Below, one piece after another: positions 1-7,985 of a stretch of 64,000 nt of DNA (position 1 is its first letter; each line of letters starts with the position of its first letter). The translations under genes were made by a program, and so were the position numbers. The stretch is from contig CAWIOK010000021.1 in assembly GCA_963837655.1 (NCBI GenBank), forward strand, positions 372,001-436,000. The letters are read 5' to 3'. Under the pieces are notes generated by a model, which worked only from the letters and a program-made list of their open reading frames with translations, was not told the origin of the DNA and ran no database searches. Source of the DNA: CAVVSD01 sp963837655 (lineage in GTDB: Bacteria > Actinomycetota > Thermoleophilia > Solirubrobacterales > Solirubrobacteraceae).

Positions 1-351
1 CGCCGGGTTGGCGGCGCGGAAGTCGCTCTGCAGCTTCTCGATGATCGGCGCGACCTCGTCGGCGTGCTCGGAGAGCAGCTTCTCGTAGTCGAAGTCGACG
101 CTCTCGGCGAGGTCGTAGTACCGCTGGGCACCCGCGCGCAGCTTGCCCGTCTGCGTGACGAGCAGCGCCGTGTGCTCGGCCAGGTAGTCCTTGACCGCGC
201 CGTACTGCGCGGGCGCCTGCGCCGTGGTGGTGCCGGTCGCCGCCCCGCCACCGGCGGCCTCGTCCTCCTCGTCGGATCCGCAGGCGGACATCAACAGCGC
301 AGCAGCCACGGCGAGTGGCGCGGCAACGCGCAGGGGCGACGTGAGGGGCAT
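1..351 (-). CDS. EfeM/EfeO-type iron-uptake lipoprotein (partial, N-terminal part)
   Basis: The first 117 codons of a secreted lipoprotein are present; the gene runs off the left edge. A hydrophobic signal peptide ends in a lipobox LLMSAC with the lipidated Cys at residue 24, followed by an acidic, Gly/Thr-rich linker. The remaining residues (for example YYDLAESVDFDYEKL and YGAVKDYLAEHTALL) match the start of the M75/imelysin-like domain of EfeO and EfeM proteins, which bind iron in the cell envelope and feed EfeU-type permeases. No EfeU or EfeB gene is visible because the window ends. The ATG at 349-351 is the natural start since the signal peptide begins there. The family assignment is from sequence resemblance; the metal is inferred. 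Confidence 0.7.
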   Translation of the reverse strand, partial: MPLTSPLRVAAPLAVAAALLMSACGSDEEDEAAGGGAATGTTTAQAPAQYGAVKDYLAEHTALLVTQTGKLRAGAQRYYDLAESVDFDYEKLLSEHADEVAPIIEKLQSDFRAANPA

Positions 352-396
352 GGAGCGAGGCGTCCTGTGTCGAGCGGGAGGGGAGCGCCTTCGGGC

Positions 397-425
397 GCCC
401 TAACATTTGGGTACCCTAACAGGGC
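397..425. promoter_or_regulatory. Candidate operator upstream of the iron-uptake lipoprotein gene
   Basis: This stretch lies 46-74 bases upstream of the lipoprotein start. It holds the palindrome GGGTACCC (409-416) and the direct repeat CCCTAAC (398-404 and 414-420), with outer arms GCCCT/AGGGC. Read on the gene's strand this gives two TTAGGG half-sites. Half-sites of this kind resemble DtxR/IdeR iron boxes, which would fit an iron-uptake gene. It could equally be a weak terminator of the STAS gene. The regulator is inference. Confidence 0.3.
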
Positions 426-429
426 AGGG

Positions 430-786
430 TCAGGCGCGCAGCGCGGACGCGGCGTCGACGTAGAACGGTCCGAGACTCGCCTCCATCGCGGCGAGGACGA
501 TGAGCCGGTGGACGTGCACGGGCGCTCGGACGATGCGCAGCGCGACGCCACGCGTCAGCGCCCACTCCCGCGCGCGGAACAGCATGTTCAGTCCCAGCGA
601 GTCGAGGAAGCTGAGCTCGTGCAGGTCGAGGACCAGCACCGGGAGGGGGTGCACCAGGCCCATGAGCCGCCGCTCGAGCTCGGGCGCGGTCGCCGCGTCC
701 AGCTCGCCGGCCAGGCGCAGCACCACGCCGCCGGTTCGGTCGTCGACGTCGATCCGGAGGCGGTGTGAGGGAAGGGGCGCGGGCAT
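430..786 (-). CDS. STAS-domain anti-sigma factor antagonist-like protein
   Basis: This 118-residue protein is a single STAS domain of the SpoIIAA/RsbV type. The fold signature is the beta strand LVLDLHELSF followed by D62-S63-x-G-L, the loop that in SpoIIAA carries the phosphorylatable serine. Such proteins bind and release an anti-sigma kinase according to phosphorylation state, so a cytoplasmic role in partner switching is expected. No anti-sigma factor kinase or sigma factor gene lies next to it, so its partner is unknown. The gene is 80 bases downstream of the VKOR gene on the same strand. Confidence 0.75.
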   Translation of the reverse strand: MPAPLPSHRLRIDVDDRTGGVVLRLAGELDAATAPELERRLMGLVHPLPVLVLDLHELSFLDSLGLNMLFRAREWALTRGVALRIVRAPVHVHRLIVLAAMEASLGPFYVDAASALRA

Positions 787-865
787 GCCGAGGTCAGCGG
801 CGCCCCCCAGCGCGGCGCCAGTCTGCCAGAGGCATGGCGCAGCGCGCCAGCCAACAAGCGTCGAG

Positions 866-1312
866 TCAGTCTCCGCGAACGAGCCGGGCCACCGTGACGA
901 TCGCCATGAGCGTCATGATCGCGAGGCTCGACAGGCACCACTGGCACGTGGCGTTGATGACGGTGACCGACTCGATCGTCAGGTAGACGCTGAACCCGAA
1001 CCCGATGATCGCGACGAGCGCGGCGCCGGTCCGGGCGACCTCGCCCCGCAGGAGGTTCAGGGCGAGGAGCGTGACGTAGCTCAGCAGCCCCAGGAGCGCG
1101 ACCGGGATCCCGGCGAGCTTGGACTGGTCGGACGCCTGCACCTTCTCGCAGCCGTGCGACCCGCCCGCGCAGATCGGGCTGATGTCGGCGTAGTGGACGT
1201 ACGTGAGGTACCCCGCGACGCCGATCCCCAGGATGCTGAGGATCAGCGACGCGATGCGCAGCGGCCGGCCGCCGAAGGACCGGTCGGACTCGAATGTCAC
1301 CGAGTCGGCCAT
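866..1312 (-). CDS. Vitamin K epoxide reductase (VKOR) family membrane protein
   Basis: The protein (148 residues) has four to five hydrophobic segments and the four VKOR cysteines: C48 and C55 in a loop (ICAGGSHGC) and the redox pair C123-QW-C126. Bacterial VKOR proteins reoxidise DsbA-like enzymes and pass electrons to quinone, replacing DsbB. The gene starts directly after the stop of the DsbA-like gene (positions 1312 and 1313 are adjacent), which strongly supports a DsbA-VKOR disulfide-forming pair in the membrane. Length is typical of bacterial one-domain VKOR. Confidence 0.9.
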   Translation of the reverse strand: MADSVTFESDRSFGGRPLRIASLILSILGIGVAGYLTYVHYADISPICAGGSHGCEKVQASDQSKLAGIPVALLGLLSYVTLLALNLLRGEVARTGAALVAIIGFGFSVYLTIESVTVINATCQWCLSSLAIMTLMAIVTVARLVRGD

Positions 1313-2101
1313 CTAGTTGGACTTCTGGGCCTCCGCCAGCGCTTCCTTCATCGGCTCGCGGAAGTCGTCGACGGTGAGCGTCTTCGTCTCGATCTTCGAC
1401 AGCTGGCCGCCGGTGGGGCCGACGAGGAACGAGGGCGTCGAGTCGATGTTGGCCTTCGTGGCCGACGTCTGCGACGCCTGGATCGCGCTGGAGACCTTCG
1501 CCGAGTCGGCGCCGGCCATCGCCTTGTTCACGTCCAGGCCGTCGACGCCGCCCGCGACCTTCCGGAGGAACGCATCGGTGACGTACCCGGTGTTCTCCTG
1601 CTTCTGGTTGGCGTAGAAGTTCTCGACGAACTCGAACATCTTGTTCTGGTCGCCCGACGACCATGCGACCCGCGCCGCCTTCTCGGAGTCCGAGCCGATG
1701 AACGTCAGCGTCTGCAGGACGATCCTGGCCTGGCCGTTCTTGACGTAGTCGTTGACGACATCGGGCAGGCCCGTCTGGCTGAAGCGCTGGCAGAAGGGGC
1801 ACTGCAGGTCGACGTACTCCTCGATCGTGACCGGCGCCTTGGGATCGCCGAGCACGTTGCCGGTCTGCGGGATGCCCACGAACAGCGTGTTGGCCTGCGA
1901 GGTCCCCTCCTTCGCCGACACCGGGTCCTTCGTCCCCGACTGGCTGACGACGACGACGACGGCGATCACCGCGATCGCCGCCACGAGCACGCCGCCGAGC
2001 AGGGCGAGGCGACGCTTGCGCGCCGCGGCCTGCGCCTCCTGGCGCTCGGCCGCCTCGCGCTCCGCGCGGGCCTTGGCCTTCGCCTCCGCACGCGAGCTCA
2101 T
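1313..2101 (-). CDS. Membrane-anchored DsbA-like thiol-disulfide oxidoreductase
   Basis: The product (262 residues) begins with a highly charged Ala/Arg/Glu segment (residues 1-32), then one transmembrane helix (about 33-54) and an extracytoplasmic thioredoxin-fold domain. The active site is C101-P-F-C104 after DLQ, and a cis-proline loop (DSTPSF) lies near residue 220. This is the DsbA/BdbD (thioredoxin_4) family that introduces disulfides into exported proteins. Its start ATG overlaps the stop of the cupredoxin-like gene (ATGA), and its stop abuts the VKOR start, so the three genes form one operon. VKOR is the likely reoxidant. Confidence 0.9.
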   Translation of the reverse strand: MSSRAEAKAKARAEREAAERQEAQAAARKRRLALLGGVLVAAIAVIAVVVVVSQSGTKDPVSAKEGTSQANTLFVGIPQTGNVLGDPKAPVTIEEYVDLQCPFCQRFSQTGLPDVVNDYVKNGQARIVLQTLTFIGSDSEKAARVAWSSGDQNKMFEFVENFYANQKQENTGYVTDAFLRKVAGGVDGLDVNKAMAGADSAKVSSAIQASQTSATKANIDSTPSFLVGPTGGQLSKIETKTLTVDDFREPMKEALAEAQKSN

Positions 2102-2571
2102 CCGGGCTGCACCTCCAGGGACGCGATCTGAGCGCCGCTGCCGTGCAGCTCGACCTCGAAGATCCCGTCGGCGTCTGCGGTGAACGAGAAGCGAGCGGGG
2201 GCGTCGGGCCCCACCGGCTTCTCGAGGTCGTATCCGTGCACGTGCACCTCGTCGGACTGGTCGCTGGAGACGGTGAAGCGGATCATGTCGCCCTTGTCGA
2301 CGTCGATGGTCTGCACGCCACCGACCGGCGCGCCCCCACGCACGCGGATGAGCGTGGCAGCAGGCTCGGGCGAAGCGGCGGGAGCGGTCGCGACGGGCTC
2401 CGAGGTGTCCTCGTCGGAGGGCGCCGCCGTGGCGGTGGGACCGGCCGTGGTGGACGGCTCGGGCGTCGTGATCGGCGTCGGGTCGTCATCGCTCGGCCGG
2501 GCGAGCGCGAAGCCGACGGCGAGCACGACCACGGCTGCCACGGCGAGCAGGGCTTTCCTCGTGGAGGACAT
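2098..2571 (-). CDS. Secreted or membrane-anchored cupredoxin-like domain protein
   Basis: Start ATG at 2569-2571 was chosen because it opens an N-terminal hydrophobic helix (KALLAVAAVVVLAVGFAL); a longer in-frame start at 2685 would put 38 unrelated residues ahead of it. A Pro/Thr/Ala-rich linker (about 30-75) is followed by a beta-sandwich domain with EVHVHGYD and FEVELHGSG, typical of cupredoxin-like proteins. The mature protein has no cysteine, so a classical type-1 copper site is absent. It is the first gene of an operon with DsbA and VKOR genes, so a role in envelope redox chemistry or metal handling is possible but not shown. Confidence 0.7.
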   Translation of the reverse strand: MSSTRKALLAVAAVVVLAVGFALARPSDDDPTPITTPEPSTTAGPTATAAPSDEDTSEPVATAPAASPEPAATLIRVRGGAPVGGVQTIDVDKGDMIRFTVSSDQSDEVHVHGYDLEKPVGPDAPARFSFTADADGIFEVELHGSGAQIASLEVQPG

Positions 2572-2687
2572 GAAACTCCGACGGCAGGCTAGTGGGGATG
2601 AGGGCTCCTGCGCCGCAGGGGGGCGTGCGGCCATTGCGCCGGGGTTGCGGGTCCAGGTAGCGTCGTCAGGTCGGCAAGGGCACAACC

Positions 2688-5600
2688 GTGAAGCCGGAGA
2701 CCATGAGAGCGACGATGCGCCTGGTCGGCCGCGACGGTGAGCTGGCCGCGCTGGACGCTGCCCTGGACGACGCGCTCGACGGGCGCCACCAGGTCGTGCT
2801 CCTGGCCGGCGAGGCCGGCATCGGGAAGACGAGCCTCGCGCGGGAGATTGCCGCGAGGGGTCACGAGCGCGGCGCCACCGTGGTCTGGGGCGCGGGCTGG
2901 GACGGCGGTGGTGCGCCGGCCATGTGGCCCTGGGCGCAGGTCGTGCGTGCCCTGGCGCGCCCGCGCACGCCCGACGAGCTCCGCGAGGACCTCGCCACCG
3001 GCGCGCCGTGGCTCGCGACGGTGTCGCCCGAGCTGCGCGCTGCGCTGCGCGACGTCCCCGACCCCCCGCCCGCCGACGGCGACCACGCGCGCTTCCGCCT
3101 GTTCGAGGCGCTCGCGACCTTCCTCGCGGCCAGCGCGGCGCGCGCCCCGCTCGTCGTCGTGCTCGACGACCTCCACTGGATGGACGAGCCGTCGCTGCGC
3201 GCGCTCGAGCTCATCGGCCGCACCCTGCACGAGGTCCCGCTCCTCGTGCTCGGCACGTACCGCGACGACGAGGCACGCCGCCATCCGGACCTCTCCGCCG
3301 TCCTCGGGGGCCTGCAGCGCACCGCGCGGTCGCTGCCGCTGCGCGGCCTGAGCGAGGCCGCGGTCGGCGAGCTCGTCGCCCAGCACGCGGGGGTGGCGGC
3401 CAAGCCCGAGCTCGTGCGCACCGTGCACGACGTCAGCGCCGGCAACCCGTACTTCGCCGATGAGCTGCTGCGGCTCATCCTCGCCGACGGCGAGCCCGTC
3501 GCCTCCGGCGGGGCGCTCCCGCTGCCCGAGGGCGTCGCCGAGACGATCCGCCGCCGCATCGCGCCGCTGCGGCCCGAGACCACGCGGATCCTCACGGTCG
3601 GCGCGGTGATCGGCGGCGAGTTCCGGCTGGGGACGCTCGCGGCCTCCGCGAACGTCGAGCTCGGCACGGCGCTCGCCGCGGTCGACGAGGCCACCCGCGC
3701 CGGGCTCATCGCCGGCGAGCCCGGGTCGCGTCGCTCGCACTTCGCCCACGCGCTGGTGCGCGAGACGCTCCTCGCCTCCCTCGCCCCGGGCGAGCGCAGC
3801 GCCCTGCACGCCGACGTCGCCCGCGCGCTGCGCGAGCGCTACGGGGAGAGCGCCGACGAGCATCTCCCCGAGCTCGCGTTCCACGTCCTGGAGGCCGTGC
3901 CGCACGTCCCAGCCCAGGAGGCGCTGCGCTACGCGCTGGACGCGGGGCACCACGCCGTCGCGCGCTTCGACCATGCGGAGGGCGCACGCCTCTTCGATCG
4001 CGCAGCGGACCTGCGCGACGTCCTGGGGCCCGACGACGCGCGCGACGCCGACGTCTTCCAGGCCCTCGGCGAGGCCCGCATGCGCGCGGGCGACATCCCC
4101 GGCGGGCGCGAGGCGCTCGCACGGGCGGCGGCCGCGGCGCGGCGGTTCGGCGATCCGATGCGCGTCGCGCAGGCCGCGCTGGCCTACGCGCCGTGGGGGC
4201 TGTCCCCCGGCGTCGTCGAGGACGACGTCGTCGCGCTGCTCGGCGAGGCCGTCGACGTGCTCGACGACGCCGGGGGCAACGTCCGCGTCGACGCGCTGCG
4301 GGCCCGCCTGCGGGCCCGGCTGGCCAGCGCGCTGTACTGGTCGCCGGAGACCGACCGCCGCACCCGCCTCGTGGAGGAGGCCACGGTGATCGTCCGCGAG
4401 CTGCGCGCACGGGTCGGGCCCGCGGACGAGCGCGCCGCCGACGAGACGCTCGCCTTCGTGCTCGGCCAGAGCTTCCTGGCCACGTGGGGACCCGACACCG
4501 CGGAGTCCGGGATCGAGCTCGCCGAGGAGCTGCTGGAGATCTGCGCGCGGACGGGCGACCAGGAGCGCGAGCTCAACACGCGCTCGTGGCTCGTCAGCCT
4601 GCTCTGCGAGCTCGACGACCTGCCCGGCGCGCGCCGGCACTCCGACACGTACGCCGAGCTCGCCGCGCGCGTGCGCCAGCCGCGCGTGCAGATGTACGTC
4701 CCGCTGCAGCAGGGGATGATCGCCATCCTCGAGGGCCGCTGGGAGGACGCGGAGCGCAGCGCCATCCAGGCGGGCGAGCTTGCGGGTCAGACGACGAACA
4801 CGATGGCGCCGCTGCTCACGACCGCGCAGCTCGGCATCGCGCGGGTCGAGCAGGACCGCGGCGCGGAGATCGAGCCGGCGGTGCGGGCGTTCGCGACGCA
4901 CAAGACGGCGATGCCGGCCTGGCGCGCCGCGCTCGTGCTCGTGCTCGCCCAGGCCGGACGCCACGCGGAGGCGAGCGACGAGCTCGAGCGCATCGCAGCG
5001 CAGGACTTCGCCGACCTCCCGCGCGACACGCTGTGGCTGCCGGCGATGTGGCTGCTCGCGCGCGCGACCGCGGAGCTCGGCGACGCCGGGCGGGCGCGCC
5101 GGCTCCACGAGCTCCTGGAGCCCTACGCCGACCGCAACGCCGTCTCTCCGGAGGCTGCCGTCTTCGGGCCGGTCAGCCTCGCGCTCGGCACGCTCGCCGC
5201 GACCGCCGGGGACCGCGAGGCCGCGCTCGCGCATCTCGGCGTCGCGCGCCGCGCAGCGCTGCGACAGGGCGCCCGTCCCGCGCTGGCACGGTCCGCGCTG
5301 CTGGAGGCCGAGCTGCGGGCCGACGACGAGCCGGCGCGGGCGCGCCCGCTCGCGGCGGAGGCGGTCGCGCGGGCCGAGGAGCTCGGGCTGGAGCAGCTCG
5401 CAGCGCGCGCCCAGGAGCTCCTCGACCGGCTCGGGACGCCGGCCGTCCCCGCTGCGGCGTCCGGGGCTCGCTTCTCTCGGGAGGGGCGCACGGCCACGCT
5501 GCGCCACGAGGGCGACGTATGGGCCATGGGCAGCGGCGGCGAGCTCTTCCACCTCCGCGACGCGAAGGGTCTCGTCCATCTCGCACAGCTCCTCGCGCGA

Positions 5601-6086
5601 CCGGGCGAGGAGCTGCACGCGCTCGACCTCGTCGCCCACGCCGAGGGCGGGGCGGCGCCTGCCGCGGTCGCGGGCGTCAGCGCCGAGCTGTCGGTGCGTC
5701 GCGGCGGGCAGGCGGACGTCGGGCCGACCCTCGACGCCGAGGCGAAGCGCTCCTACCGCGATCGGGCCAACGAGCTGCGCGACGAGCTCGAGGAGGCGGA
5801 GTCGTTCAACGATCCCGAGCGCGCCGCGCGTGCCCGCGAGGAGCTCGGCTGGATCGCCGAGCAGCTGACCGGCGCCGTCGGCCTCGGCGGGCGTGACCGC
5901 CGCACCGGTTCGGACGCCGAGCGGGCGCGCGTGAACGTGACGCGTGCGATCCGGGCCGTCCTGCGACGGATCGAGGAGCGCGACGCGGAGCTGGGACGCC
6001 ACCTGCAGGCGTCGGTCCGCACCGGCACGTTCTGCGTGTACGAGCCCGACCCCACCGACCCGCTCGCCTGGACGGTCGAGCCATAG
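2688..6086 (+). CDS. Large AAA/STAND-type signalling ATPase with TPR-like middle
   Basis: This protein (1132 residues) starts with a nucleotide-binding domain: Walker A GEAGIGKTS (residues 41-49) and Walker B VVVLDDLHWMD (156-166). A long Ala/Leu/Arg-rich helical region, probably TPR-like, follows. The C-terminal 170 residues (GGELFHLRDAKGLVHLAQLL, then RDRANELRDELEEAE and GLGGRDRRTGSDAERARVNV) form a conserved module seen in actinobacterial predicted ATPases, not a LuxR helix-turn-helix. It probably acts as a cytoplasmic sensor or regulator with unknown ligand. GTG at 2688 was kept because AAGGG lies about seven bases upstream; ATG at 2703 or 2715 are alternatives. Its stop overlaps the next gene. 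Confidence 0.75.
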   Translation: MKPETMRATMRLVGRDGELAALDAALDDALDGRHQVVLLAGEAGIGKTSLAREIAARGHERGATVVWGAGWDGGGAPAMWPWAQVVRALARPRTPDELREDLATGAPWLATVSPELRAALRDVPDPPPADGDHARFRLFEALATFLAASAARAPLVVVLDDLHWMDEPSLRALELIGRTLHEVPLLVLGTYRDDEARRHPDLSAVLGGLQRTARSLPLRGLSEAAVGELVAQHAGVAAKPELVRTVHDVSAGNPYFADELLRLILADGEPVASGGALPLPEGVAETIRRRIAPLRPETTRILTVGAVIGGEFRLGTLAASANVELGTALAAVDEATRAGLIAGEPGSRRSHFAHALVRETLLASLAPGERSALHADVARALRERYGESADEHLPELAFHVLEAVPHVPAQEALRYALDAGHHAVARFDHAEGARLFDRAADLRDVLGPDDARDADVFQALGEARMRAGDIPGGREALARAAAAARRFGDPMRVAQAALAYAPWGLSPGVVEDDVVALLGEAVDVLDDAGGNVRVDALRARLRARLASALYWSPETDRRTRLVEEATVIVRELRARVGPADERAADETLAFVLGQSFLATWGPDTAESGIELAEELLEICARTGDQERELNTRSWLVSLLCELDDLPGARRHSDTYAELAARVRQPRVQMYVPLQQGMIAILEGRWEDAERSAIQAGELAGQTTNTMAPLLTTAQLGIARVEQDRGAEIEPAVRAFATHKTAMPAWRAALVLVLAQAGRHAEASDELERIAAQDFADLPRDTLWLPAMWLLARATAELGDAGRARRLHELLEPYADRNAVSPEAAVFGPVSLALGTLAATAGDREAALAHLGVARRAALRQGARPALARSALLEAELRADDEPARARPLAAEAVARAEELGLEQLAARAQELLDRLGTPAVPAAASGARFSREGRTATLRHEGDVWAMGSGGELFHLRDAKGLVHLAQLLARPGEELHALDLVAHAEGGAAPAAVAGVSAELSVRRGGQADVGPTLDAEAKRSYRDRANELRDELEEAESFNDPERAARAREELGWIAEQLTGAVGLGGRDRRTGSDAERARVNVTRAIRAVLRRIEERDAELGRHLQASVRTGTFCVYEPDPTDPLAWTVEP

Positions 6087-7720
6087 ACGAGCACGTCGAC
6101 GCGGTCGTTGTCGGCAGCGGGTTCGGCGGCGCCGTGACAGCGGCGCGCCTCGCGCAGGCCGGCCACAGCGTCGTGGTGCTCGAGCGTGGCAAGGCCTACC
6201 CGCCGGGCAGCTTCCCGCGCACGCCGTGGGAGATCGGCCACGCCTTCTGGGACCCGAGCGAGAACCTGCACGGGCTCTACGACGTCTGGTCGTTCCATCG
6301 CCTGGACTCGATCGTGAGCTCCGGGCTCGGCGGCGGGTCGCTCATCTACGCCAACGTCATCCTGCGCCGGCCCGAGTCGTGGTTCGCCGACGACGGCGAG
6401 GAGCGCTGGCCGATCGGGGCCGCCGACCTCGAGGAGCACTACGAGACCGTGGAGCACGAGCTCGGCGCGACGCCCTACCCGTGGGCCGACAGCACGCCGA
6501 AGACGCAGCGCTTCCGCGAGGCGGCGGATGCCACCGGGCTGGGCTGGCGGGAGGTGAACCTCGCGATCAGCTTCGCCGAGGCGCCGGGGGCGGCGCCGGA
6601 GCCCGGGGTCGCGCTCACGGGCCCGCGGACGCTGCACGGCCTGCAGCGCAGCACGTGCAGGCGCTGCGGCGAGTGCGACGTGGGCTGCAACTTCGGCGCG
6701 AAGAACACGCTCGACCACACGTACCTCACGCGCGCCCACGAGGCCGGTGCCGGCATCCGGACCCTCTGCGAGGTCGTCGCGCTCGAGCCGGTGGGCGGGG
6801 GCGACGGCAGCGACGGCTGGGTGGTGCGCTACCGCGTGCACGACGCCGCCCGCAGCGGCCACAGCACCGAGCCCGGGGAGGGGCCGGACGTGCGGGAGAT
6901 CGAGGCCGGCCGCGTGATCCTCGCCGCGGGCACGTTCGGCACCCAGCTGCTGCTCCGGCGCAACGCGAATCGCCTGCCTCGCCTCAGCCCCCGGCTCGGG
7001 GAGGGCGTGTCCGCCAACGGCGACCTGCTGACGTTCGCCGCGCGGTGCGACACCGACCGGCCGCTGCACCCGCACGACGGGCCCGTCATCACGACGGCGA
7101 TCGAGAAGATCGACGGCACCGGCGGCTTCTACCTCCAGGACGCCGGGTTCCCCGCCATCGGCGAGTGGCTGTTCCACGCGCTCGGGCTCGCGGAGGACAT
7201 CTGGGAGGAGCGACGCACGCTGTTCCGGCTGCTGACGCGCGCGTTGCAGAAGAAGCGCGACGCGAACATCTCCGGCGAGCTGGCCGAGCTGGGCGGCCGC
7301 GGCGCGACGTCCGCCTGCCTCCTGCCGCTGCTCGGCATGGGCCGCGACGTCGCCGACGGGCGACTGGGCATCGACGCGCAGCGCCGGCTGACATGCGACT
7401 GGGCGATCGACAGGTCCCGGCCGTTCTTCGAGGCCGTGATGAACGCGGCGGGCATCATCACCGAGGAGCTCGGCGGCGAGCTGTGGGACACCGCGATCGG
7501 CGAGCTCGAGCGGATCGTGACCGTCCACCCGCTCGGGGGCTGCCGGATGGGCGAGGACGCGTCGCTCGGCGTCGTGGACGGCTGGGGCGCCGTGCACGGG
7601 TGCACCGGGCTCTACATCTGCGACGGCTCGGTCATGCCCGGCGCCGTCGGCGCGAACCCGTCGCTGACGATCGCGGCGTTCGCCGAGCGCGCCGCCGCGA
7701 AGATCGTCGCGGCGGGGTAG
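6083..7720 (+). CDS. GMC-family FAD oxidoreductase, cholesterol-oxidase-like (start codon unusual)
   Basis: The C-terminal GMC signature HPLGGCRMG and the final segment GAVGANPSLTIAAFAERAA identify a glucose-methanol-choline oxidoreductase. The cluster C-x2-C-x2-C-x3-C (C192, C195, C198, C202 from this start) followed by NFGAKNTLD resembles ChoD-like cholesterol oxidases. The FAD-binding loop VVVGSGFGG is encoded at 6104-6130, upstream of the first ATG, GTG or TTG in frame, which is GTG 6134. The open frame reaches back only to 5897. ATA at 6083 overlapping the previous stop (ATAG) is therefore proposed as the start; CTG 6068 is another option. The substrate, probably a sterol or other hydrophobic alcohol, is inferred. 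Confidence 0.8.
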   Translation: MDEHVDAVVVGSGFGGAVTAARLAQAGHSVVVLERGKAYPPGSFPRTPWEIGHAFWDPSENLHGLYDVWSFHRLDSIVSSGLGGGSLIYANVILRRPESWFADDGEERWPIGAADLEEHYETVEHELGATPYPWADSTPKTQRFREAADATGLGWREVNLAISFAEAPGAAPEPGVALTGPRTLHGLQRSTCRRCGECDVGCNFGAKNTLDHTYLTRAHEAGAGIRTLCEVVALEPVGGGDGSDGWVVRYRVHDAARSGHSTEPGEGPDVREIEAGRVILAAGTFGTQLLLRRNANRLPRLSPRLGEGVSANGDLLTFAARCDTDRPLHPHDGPVITTAIEKIDGTGGFYLQDAGFPAIGEWLFHALGLAEDIWEERRTLFRLLTRALQKKRDANISGELAELGGRGATSACLLPLLGMGRDVADGRLGIDAQRRLTCDWAIDRSRPFFEAVMNAAGIITEELGGELWDTAIGELERIVTVHPLGGCRMGEDASLGVVDGWGAVHGCTGLYICDGSVMPGAVGANPSLTIAAFAERAAAKIVAAG

Positions 7721-7813
7721 CGCTCCGCTCGGCGCACCGGGCGACGCCAGGTCGCGGTCCGACTGCGCACCGAGGGCGACGTTGGGGCCGGCCGCGGTGG
7801 CGATCCGGATGTT

Positions 7814-7856
7814 CAACCGCCTGGTTGTGTGCAGAAACCCGCGATATACGCGGGTT
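7814..7856. promoter_or_regulatory. Two inverted repeats between convergent genes
   Basis: The 265-base gap between the GMC gene and the enolase-type gene has no supported gene. It contains a 5-bp dyad CAACC/GGTTG with a four-base loop (7814-7827), of the AACC-N4-GGTT kind bound by many TetR regulators. It also contains a perfect 21-bp palindrome with arms AACCCGCG and CGCGGGTT around ATATA (7836-7856). There is no T run, so an operator or a bidirectional transcription-stop hairpin are both possible. Confidence 0.35.
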
Positions 7857-7985
7857 AGTGACCACCGATCGAGGACGGTGCTCCGCGGCGCTCATGGTCG
7901 TCCTGGCGCCGGCGCCCGCCACACTCCGTCTGCCCTCGGTGAGCCGTCCGGGCGCGGCGCACGAGCGCCGGAGCGCAGCAGGGCG

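Noticed and set aside
2589..6002. A minus-strand open frame of more than 1100 codons opposite the AAA ATPase gene
   Set aside because: Very high GC keeps the opposite frame open. It has no recognisable domain and is rich in Arg, Gly and Pro, while the plus frame has clear Walker motifs.
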